This document shows, in pieces, positions 58,470-64,000 of a stretch of 64,000 nucleotides of DNA. The notes under the pieces were generated by a model. It was not told the DNA's origin and searched no databases. It saw only the letters and a list, made by a program, of their open reading frames with translations. The translations under genes were made by a program, and so were the position numbers. The stretch is from contig JAGTTS010000005.1 of the NCBI GenBank assembly GCA_018223375.1, positions 205,983 through 269,982 of the forward strand, written 5' to 3'. This stretch comes from Clostridiaceae bacterium Marseille-Q3526. Lineage in GTDB: Bacteria; Bacillota; Clostridia; Lachnospirales; Lachnospiraceae. How positions within the stretch are numbered: position 1 is the stretch's first letter; each line of letters begins with the position of its first letter.

Positions 58470-59927
58470 ATGGAGAAGGAAAAGATTTTATATTTAGAGT
58501 GTTATTCAGGAATCAGCGGAGATATGACAGTGGGCGCGCTTTTAGACCTGGGCGCCAGCCGGGAGCGTCTTATGGAGGAGCTTGAGAAGCTGGGAATCGG
58601 CGGATATCACCTGCACTTTGGCCGGACGCAGAAATGCGGCATTGACGCCTATGATTTCGATGTGCATCTGGAAGAGGAGGAGCATGATCATGGCCACGAT
58701 CATGACCATAATCATCATCATCACGATCACGAAGAACATGATCACGGCCACAGCCATGCTCATGACCATCACGAGGACCATGATCACGATCACCACCATC
58801 ATGGAGATCACGGCCACCACCATCACGAAGATCACAGCCATACCCATGATCATGGCCACGGACACGATCACCACCACTCTCATGTGCATAGAAATGTCCA
58901 TGATATTTACCAGATCATTGACCGTCTGGAGGATGAAGAGGCGCGCCGTCTGGCGAAGGAGATGTTCCGCCTGGTGGCGGAGGCAGAGTCCAGAGCCCAC
59001 GGGCTTCCGGTGGAACAGGTGCATTTCCATGAAGTAGGAGCGGTGGATTCCATCGTGGACATTGTCGGCACAGCCGTGTGCATCCGCGATCTGGGAATCA
59101 GCCGCGTGGCGGTTTCTCCTCTGTCTGAGGGACGCGGGTATGTGAAATGCCAGCACGGCGTGATGCCAGTGCCTGTTCCGGCTACAGCCGGGATTGCTGC
59201 GGCCTGCGGCCTGACTCTGCGTCTGACGGATAATGAGGGGGAGATGGTGACGCCGACAGGGGCAGCCATCGCCGGATGTCTGAGGACAGAACAGGAGCTG
59301 CCGGAGCGCTATATCATCGAAAAAATCGGAGTGGGAGCCGGCACAAAGGACTTTAAAAACGCCAATATTCTCCGGGCCATGATTCTTGTGCCAGAGGAAG
59401 AGGAGCAGACGGAGAAAGAGCAGAAGCAGTCTGGGAAGGCAGAACCGGGATTTTCAGGAACTCAGGAGCCGGATTCCATGTATGTGATTGAGACCAATAT
59501 CGACGACTGCAGCGGAGAGGTCCTTGGATTTCTGATGGAATGTCTGCTGGAGGAGGGAGCCGCCGATGTGTGGTACACGCCGGCAGTGATGAAAAAGAGC
59601 CGTCCGGCCTACGTCCTCCACACTCTCTGCCGCAGGGCGCAGATTGAGGACATGGAAGGGCTGATCTTCTCCCACACAACTACCATCGGAATCCGCCGCT
59701 ATCCGGTTGAGAGGACGGTTTTGAACCGCCGTGTGGAGGAGATGGACCTGCCCCTTGGAAAACTGGCGGTCAAGGTGTGCTCTTTCCGGGGAGAGGAGCG
59801 TTTCTATCCGGAATATGAAAGCATTGCCCGCATCAGCAGAGAGACAGGGATGGGATTTGCAGAGGTTTATCATCTGGCCAGATCCCAGGCGGAAGAGGCC
59901 GCTGGAAAGCATGAACACAGAAACTAG
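58470..59927 (+). CDS. larC: LarC, nickel-pincer cofactor cyclometallase, with His-rich insert
   Basis: A 485-residue LarC encoded as one frame; in Lactiplantibacillus the protein is made from larC1/larC2 by a frameshift. LYLECYSGISGDMTVGALLDLG opens the protein (catalytic region split over residues 8-29). The C-terminal part (about 345-480) is the LarC2-like domain (IETNIDDCSGEVLGFLME start). Residues 72-144 hold 40 histidines in 73 positions, mostly HDH and HHHH units, a nickel-storage or buffering segment. It inserts nickel into the pincer nucleotide in a CTP-dependent reaction. Confidence 0.95.
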   Translation: MEKEKILYLECYSGISGDMTVGALLDLGASRERLMEELEKLGIGGYHLHFGRTQKCGIDAYDFDVHLEEEEHDHGHDHDHNHHHHDHEEHDHGHSHAHDHHEDHDHDHHHHGDHGHHHHEDHSHTHDHGHGHDHHHSHVHRNVHDIYQIIDRLEDEEARRLAKEMFRLVAEAESRAHGLPVEQVHFHEVGAVDSIVDIVGTAVCIRDLGISRVAVSPLSEGRGYVKCQHGVMPVPVPATAGIAAACGLTLRLTDNEGEMVTPTGAAIAGCLRTEQELPERYIIEKIGVGAGTKDFKNANILRAMILVPEEEEQTEKEQKQSGKAEPGFSGTQEPDSMYVIETNIDDCSGEVLGFLMECLLEEGAADVWYTPAVMKKSRPAYVLHTLCRRAQIEDMEGLIFSHTTTIGIRRYPVERTVLNRRVEEMDLPLGKLAVKVCSFRGEERFYPEYESIARISRETGMGFAEVYHLARSQAEEAAGKHEHRN

Positions 59928-59943
59928 ACGGCAGGAGAGACAC

Positions 59944-60828
59944 ATGGATTTTACTGCGAATCAGAACAAGAAACAGCAGCTGCAGGAGAAGGAAAAACAG
60001 CTGGCGGCTGTGATGGACGAGTATGGAAAGGAACCGGTCTGTCTGGCTTTTTCCGGAGGCGTGGACAGCAGTCTGCTCTTAAAGCTGGCCTGCGCCGCCG
60101 CCAGGCGGCACGGGACGAAGGTATGGGCCGTTACCTTTGACACTATGCTGCATCCTGTCTGCGACCTGGAAAACGCCAGAAAGGTGGCTAAGGAGATGGA
60201 CGCCGACCACGTTGTCCTCTCAGTCGACGAGCTGGAGCAGGAGGAACTGAGAAATAATCCGGTCAACCGCTGTTACCTCTGCAAACGCCGTCTTTTTCTC
60301 CGGCTTCAGGAATTTGCCGGAGAAAAAGGATGCTCCCTGCTCTTAGACGGCACGAACGCAGACGATTTGGAGGAGTACCGGCCCGGCCTGGCGGCCCTCA
60401 GAGAGCTGGGGGTGAAAAGTCCCCTGGCATCCTGCGGCCTTACCAAGAAAGAAGTGAAGGCCCTGGCAGGGAAATACGGCATTTCCGCCGCTTCCCGCCC
60501 CTCCGCCCCCTGCATGGCCACCAGGCTTCCCTATGGAGCCAGGCTGGACTACGATCTGCTGAAGCGGATTGAGGAGGGCGAGGAGTTTTTAAAGAGAGAG
60601 CTGTTTTCAGAGGAAAAGCCTGGCAACGTCCGCCTGCGGGTCCACGGGGACACGGCCAGGCTGGAGACAGACGCCGGGCAGTTCGCCGCCGTGCTGGAGA
60701 AGAGAGAGAGGATAGCAAAGCGGCTGAAAGAGCTGGGATTTACCTATATTACCCTGGATCTGGAGGGATTCCGGTCGGGAAGCATGGATGTGAAGGTGAG
60801 GGCTTCTACGCCACAAACGCATACATGA
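59944..60828 (+). CDS. larE: LarE, sulfur insertase of the nickel-pincer cofactor
   Basis: ATG 59944 after GCAGGAG is used; the open frame extends back into larC but without a site. The 294-residue PP-loop ATPase has FSGGVDSS (36-43). C110 and C113 in NRCYLCKRR together with C190 in RPSAPCMATR make the three-cysteine set reported for [4Fe-4S]-type LarE (as in Thermotoga), whereas the Lactiplantibacillus enzyme uses a single sacrificial cysteine (C176). It adds sulfur to the pyridinium dicarboxylate. Its 3' end overlaps the convergent hemolysin III-like gene by 23 bp. Confidence 0.9.
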   Translation: MDFTANQNKKQQLQEKEKQLAAVMDEYGKEPVCLAFSGGVDSSLLLKLACAAARRHGTKVWAVTFDTMLHPVCDLENARKVAKEMDADHVVLSVDELEQEELRNNPVNRCYLCKRRLFLRLQEFAGEKGCSLLLDGTNADDLEEYRPGLAALRELGVKSPLASCGLTKKEVKALAGKYGISAASRPSAPCMATRLPYGARLDYDLLKRIEEGEEFLKRELFSEEKPGNVRLRVHGDTARLETDAGQFAAVLEKRERIAKRLKELGFTYITLDLEGFRSGSMDVKVRASTPQTHT

Positions 60829-61474
60829 CCACATAGTGGCACAGACTTCCGCCCATGACAAACAGGTGGAAAATTTCATGGGAGCCGAAATTTTTGTGTC
60901 TGGAGTTAAAAATGGGCAGCTTTAAGGCGTAAATCACGCCTCCGACGGTGTAAATAATGCCTCCGGCTAAAAGCCAGCTGAAGGCCGCCGGAGGAAGCGC
61001 GCTGATAATTTCCCGGAAAGCGGTTACGCACACCCAGCCCATACTGATGTAGATCAGGGAAGAAAACCACTTGGGACAGCTGATCCAGAAGGCGTTAATG
61101 AGGATTCCGGCTGCCGCGATGGCCCACACCAGGGCCAGCAAAAGAAAACCGGACCGGTTCCCCAGCACAATCAGGCAGATGGGAGTGTAGGTTCCGGCAA
61201 TCAGAATGAAAATCATCATGTGGTCAAGCTTGCGCAGAAGCCGGTTTACCTTTTCTGAGATATCCAGAGTGTGGTAGACGGTGCTGGCCGCATACAGAAG
61301 AATCATGCTGACAATGAAGACGGCCAGGGCAGCGATCTGAAGACGGCTGGCGTCCGGCTCCGCGGCCGCCTTCATCAGCAGAGGAGCGGCTGCTGCCGCC
61401 GATCCCACGAAGGCAATAAAATGAGTCAGAGCGCTTCCAGGATCCTTTATGTGCAGGTCTGCAATACATTTCAT
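60806..61474 (-). CDS. Hemolysin III/PAQR-family membrane protein
   Basis: A 222-residue protein with seven hydrophobic segments behind AAGGAGG. Family motifs: THFIAFVGS near the N-terminus, YAASTVYHT, LDHMMIFILIAGTYTP and HEIFHLFVMGGS at the end; the Ser/His/Asp/His residues in these motifs form the putative zinc site of PAQR proteins. Called YqfA/TrhA or hemolysin III in genomes, although a role in membrane lipid homeostasis is more likely than haemolysis. It converges on larE with overlapping 3' ends. Confidence 0.9.
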   Translation of the reverse strand: MKCIADLHIKDPGSALTHFIAFVGSAAAAAPLLMKAAAEPDASRLQIAALAVFIVSMILLYAASTVYHTLDISEKVNRLLRKLDHMMIFILIAGTYTPICLIVLGNRSGFLLLALVWAIAAAGILINAFWISCPKWFSSLIYISMGWVCVTAFREIISALPPAAFSWLLAGGIIYTVGGVIYALKLPIFNSRHKNFGSHEIFHLFVMGGSLCHYVVMYAFVA

Positions 61475-61520
61475 AGAAAAACCTCCTTAAAATTCGACAA
61501 GGTTATCAATAATTCTACAT

Positions 61521-61537
61521 GTAGTTTTTGAAACTAC
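61521..61537. repeat. Short inverted repeat upstream of the hemolysin III-like gene
   Basis: GTAGTTT-TTG-AAACTAC, next to the palindrome CTACATGTAG (61515-61524). It lies 47 bp before the minus-strand start codon and could be an operator. The surrounding 200 bp between the divergent genes are AT-rich. Confidence 0.4.
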
Positions 61538-61674
61538 GTAATATATTTTCTTATACTATACTCTTTTTTCTCCATAAATGCAAGAAGAAACAGGGAAAGT
61601 TTTCATAGCTGAACAGCGGCAGATATAGTAAAATAAAGATAGATGAAATCCAGACAAAGGCAGGAGACGGCAGT

Positions 61675-62454
61675 ATGATTAAGATATTATATGAAGACGA
61701 CGCGGTTTTAGTCGCTGTAAAGCCGGCGGGACTGGAGTCCCAGGCCAGCAGGAAGCTGGAGCCGGATATGGTCAGCGAAATTAAAAATTATCTGCTTCGC
61801 AGCAGGAGGAGGAAAGAGAGGCAGGAAGGGAGAGGTTTATCCACAACAATGTCCACAAATTCATCCACACAGGCCCAGGAGCCCTATGTGGGAGTTATCC
61901 ACAGACTGGATAAACCGGTGTCAGGCGTGATGGTTTACGCGAAAACGAAGGAGGCGGCAGCCTTTTTAAGTAAAGAGGTTCAGGCCCACAGAGTGACAAA
62001 AATTTATCATGCAGTGATATGTGGAAAACCTGTGGATAATGTGGGTAACTTTGTGGACAAATTGTCGATGAACCGGGAAAACAACTATTCCAGAATAGTG
62101 GATAACTCGGATCCAGAAGGAAAGACAGCGGAACTGTCCTACCGCGTCATAGGAGAAAATAAGGAGAAGGGGCTGACGCTTGTGGAAATTCATCTGAAAA
62201 CAGGACGCCACCACCAGATTCGGGTACAGTTTACAGGCCACGGCCTGCCTCTGTGGGGAGATGCAAAATACAATCCGGCCGTTTCCATGGAAGGGGGAAA
62301 AGGCCCTCTGGCCCTGGCGGCGGTCAGCCTGTCCTTTACCCACCCTGTGACGAAGGAGCCGGTGACCTTTTCCATGAAGCCCCAGGGCGGAGCCTTCCGC
62401 CTGTTTCCGGCGGCTTCCTGTCAGCCGGGAGAAAGTTCAGCTGTTTCACAGTAG
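61675..62454 (+). CDS. RluA-family pseudouridine synthase
   Basis: A 259-residue enzyme. The catalytic motif VIHRLDKPVSGVMVYAK has Asp79; the later KTGRHHQIRVQF and GDAKY motifs are those of RluA/TruC-like synthases. No S4 domain is fused. A 25-residue low-complexity insert (about 44-68, RRRKERQEGRGLSTTMSTNS and following) separates the first strand from the catalytic motif. The DNA coding for this insert and the next 200 bp is packed with DnaA-box sequences. It isomerises uridine in rRNA or tRNA; the target is unknown. Confidence 0.9.
   Translation: MIKILYEDDAVLVAVKPAGLESQASRKLEPDMVSEIKNYLLRSRRRKERQEGRGLSTTMSTNSSTQAQEPYVGVIHRLDKPVSGVMVYAKTKEAAAFLSKEVQAHRVTKIYHAVICGKPVDNVGNFVDKLSMNRENNYSRIVDNSDPEGKTAELSYRVIGENKEKGLTLVEIHLKTGRHHQIRVQFTGHGLPLWGDAKYNPAVSMEGGKGPLALAAVSLSFTHPVTKEPVTFSMKPQGGAFRLFPAASCQPGESSAVSQ
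61837..62105. other. DnaA-box cluster inside the pseudouridine synthase gene
   Basis: Perfect TTATCCACA boxes lie at 61837-61845 (+), 61895-61903 (+) and 62031-62039 (-). One-mismatch boxes lie at 61861-61869 (+), 62020-62028, 62040-62048, 62052-62060 and 62097-62105 (all -). Plus-strand boxes group at the left and minus-strand boxes at the right. No AT-rich unwinding region or dnaA/dnaN gene is near. Confidence 0.65.
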
Positions 62455-62783
62455 AGGGCTGAAACGCCCCGGCGGCACGGAACCAGAGGAAAAAAACAGG
62501 CCCGCCTTCCTCTTGAAAGGAAGACAGGCCCGCATCTTTTGTAAGCTTCTCTTTTGTAAGCCTTTCATTAGTGCTTTGAGGAACTTACCATGGGTGGTTC
62601 ATTTATGATTTGTACTTCTTTTGTACAGGAACTAGTATAAGCAGTCTGAAGGAGAATATGCAAAAAGGCGCAGGGAAGAAACTGAGATTTGAGAAAAACA
62701 GCCGGCGCATGGAGAGGAAATGATTCTGCCATACTATTATTTATGGAAGCGGACAGCTGAAAAAATAATAGAAAGCAGGTGAA
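62455..62783. other. Gene-free stretch before the YtvI-like gene
   Basis: Contains two copies of ACAGGCCCGC (about 62498-62507 and 62525-62534) flanking CTTCCT-CTTGA-AAGGAAG, a possible weak terminator followed by TCTTTT, and the small dyad TGTAC-N7-GTACA near 62617. No ORF, tRNA or strong promoter that I can support. Confidence 0.4.
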
Positions 62784-63881
62784 ATGGTGCCGGAATTGTC
62801 AAAAAAGCAGCGAAAAGCCCTGGTCATCCTTTCCGTGACAGGCGGAGTTTATATCAGCTTTAAATATTTTCTTCCCCTGATTCTTCCCTTTGCCGCCGCC
62901 TATCTGGCGGCCCTTGTGCTGCGTCCCGGCGCAGCGTGGATTGAGAAACGTCTTCAGATTAACATCAGGGGAAGGCGGTATTCCGTGCCTATCGGCGTCA
63001 TCGGAGGAGCGGAGCTTCTCCTTTTGGCAGCGGCGGCAGGGCTTCTCCTGTTCTGCGGCAGCCGCCGTCTTATGGAAGAGGCCAACGAGATGATTCACGC
63101 GGCGCCCGGGTGGATGATGCGGCTGGATCAATGGCTGACTTCCCTGTGCCGTACAGCGGAGGTTTTCTGCCGCCTCAGGGAGGGCGCGCTGGTGCAGGCT
63201 GCCAGAGAAATGATTACCGCCATGACACGGACTCTCAGACAGGCGGCCATGTCCAGCCTGGCTGTCAATTCTGTGGCAGCGCTTTCTTTCTGCGCCAGGG
63301 CCTTTGTGATGGCAGCCGTATTCTTTATGGCGGCTGTTCTGTCTCTTCAGGAGATGGACGAGATGAAAAGGCGGAGAAGGCAGTCCATGTTCAGCCGTGA
63401 ATTTGCCCTGTTTGGAAGAAGGCTGATTATGACAGGGAGCGCATGGCTGAGAACGCAGCTTGTGATTATGCTTGTCACAGCCTGTCTCTGCGCTCTGGGA
63501 CTTTTGCTGATTAGAAATCCCTACAGCATTCTGCTGGGCGCAGTCATCGGCGTTCTGGACGCTCTGCCGCTGTTCGGGGCCGGGGTCGTTCTGATTCCGT
63601 GGAGCGTTGTGGCCATGGCGCAGGGCCATTTTTATCAGGGGGGAGTCCTGGCGCTTCTGTTTTTAATCTGCTGCCTGACAAGAGAATTTCTGGAGGCCAG
63701 GCTGATGGGAGGGAAAATGGGCCTCTCTCCCCTGGAGACATTGACGGCGATTTATGTGGGAATGAAACTGTTTGGAATTCTTGGGATGCTCTTAGGCCCC
63801 ATCGGCCTTCTTATCATCGAGGATCTGGTGGAGGAGTACGGAGAAAAGCGGGCGGACGCCCAAAAGGAGGGTGAAGATTGA
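62784..63881 (+). CDS. AI-2E-family permease, YtvI-like sporulation membrane protein
   Basis: A 365-residue membrane protein with about seven to eight hydrophobic segments. The UPF0118/AI-2E layout is clear: paired helices at the start (YFLPLILPFAAAYLAALVLRP), a polar stretch with an amphipathic helix (about 90-150), then AVIGVLDALPLFGAGVVLIPW and GILGMLLGPIGLLIIEDL in the C-terminal half. In spore formers this type is annotated YtvI. Function in sporulation is not demonstrated for this protein. RBS GCAGGTGA is weak. A hairpin follows. Confidence 0.8.
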   Translation: MVPELSKKQRKALVILSVTGGVYISFKYFLPLILPFAAAYLAALVLRPGAAWIEKRLQINIRGRRYSVPIGVIGGAELLLLAAAAGLLLFCGSRRLMEEANEMIHAAPGWMMRLDQWLTSLCRTAEVFCRLREGALVQAAREMITAMTRTLRQAAMSSLAVNSVAALSFCARAFVMAAVFFMAAVLSLQEMDEMKRRRRQSMFSREFALFGRRLIMTGSAWLRTQLVIMLVTACLCALGLLLIRNPYSILLGAVIGVLDALPLFGAGVVLIPWSVVAMAQGHFYQGGVLALLFLICCLTREFLEARLMGGKMGLSPLETLTAIYVGMKLFGILGMLLGPIGLLIIEDLVEEYGEKRADAQKEGED

Positions 63882-63927
63882 AAATGAGAAGTAGAGGGTA
63901 TCCATTCCCTTAATCGCATCACAAACA

Positions 63928-63945
63928 AGCCATCTTTCGGTGGCT
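63928..63945 (+). terminator. Possible terminator after the YtvI-like gene
   Basis: AGCCATC-TTTC-GGTGGCT hairpin with one G:U, followed by GCTTTAAAA. Short stem and weak U-run. Confidence 0.45.
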
Positions 63946-64000
63946 GCTTTAAAAATTGAATATTGTGTATGTTAAGGTTATGCAGTTGCTGACTTGATCT

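Noticed and set aside
58542..59156. Met/Val-rich ORF antisense to larC and a Met/Thr/Ile ORF in a third frame
   Set aside because: Both are shadows of the CAY/GAY-rich histidine tract; composition is extreme and no start site is present.

Overview
The window looks like a chromosomal segment of a Gram-positive, spore-forming anaerobe of the Clostridia, most likely Lachnospiraceae. This is judged from moderate-to-high GC, strong Shine-Dalgarno sequences, many ATGA/GTGA overlaps, a YtvI-type sporulation membrane protein, a CIRCE-controlled clpB, a NiaR-type NAD repressor and a probable selenoprotein. The species cannot be fixed from the sequence alone. I recognised no tRNA, rRNA, CRISPR array or complete insertion sequence.

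Region by region. 1-5.7 kb: a radical SAM gene, an ECF sigma/anti-sigma pair with a small secreted protein, an OGG-type DNA glycosylase, a TetR regulator and a zinc-ribbon protein. 5.7-9.3 kb: a compact operon with a hotdog thioesterase, an MBL hydrolase, a glyoxalase, dihydroorotase and a HAD phosphatase. 9.4-13.6 kb: MalQ, a lipoprotein and an Lsa-like ABC-F ribosome-protection protein behind a leader with its own promoter, a 7-codon ORF and a terminator (a drug-sensing attenuator layout). 13.7-17.4 kb: nadA-nadB-nadC-niaR. 17.5-20.3 kb: an ArsR-controlled operon with a G3E GTPase, a thioredoxin-like protein and an ArsP/YraQ-type permease. 20.4-25.1 kb: a catabolic locus (2-hydroxyacid dehydrogenase, HMGL-like aldolase, LysR, TRAP-type permease) with one regulatory motif found at both of its promoters. 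25.3-28.1 kb: CIRCE and clpB.

28.1-28.9 kb is an accessory patch: a 200-bp nested palindrome, a remnant of a PD-(D/E)XK (Rpn-like) protein, and a glutaredoxin-like gene whose active site reads UGA-P-D-C and is followed by a SECIS-like hairpin, so it is probably a selenoprotein. 29-32.6 kb encodes an iron/phosphonate-type ABC transporter with a fused permease, then leuA (class 2) and a 1254-residue PAS/GGDEF/EAL protein. 38.7-50.8 kb is a cell-surface glycan cluster: Glf, LicD, a Wzx-like flippase, a class V transaminase, a cytidylyltransferase, a DUF2142 protein, three GT2 enzymes, DUF2304, RfbC and a Wzm permease. Inverted copies of one palindromic repeat lie at its left edge and before rfbC. 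The Wzm gene has no adjacent ATPase.

50.8-52 kb holds a sodium/glutamate symporter gene broken by one in-frame amber codon. 52.2-60.8 kb joins a nickel/peptide-type ABC importer (with fused permeases and an attenuator-like leader) to larB, larC (with 40 histidines in 73 residues) and larE, i.e. nickel uptake plus nickel-pincer nucleotide cofactor synthesis; larA is not in the window. The right end holds a hemolysin III-like protein, an RluA-type pseudouridine synthase whose coding sequence carries a dense cluster of DnaA boxes, and a YtvI-like permease. The strongest leads are the selenoprotein, the DnaA-box cluster, the ABC-F leader, the transaminase/cytidylyltransferase/LicD module and the flanking palindromes.
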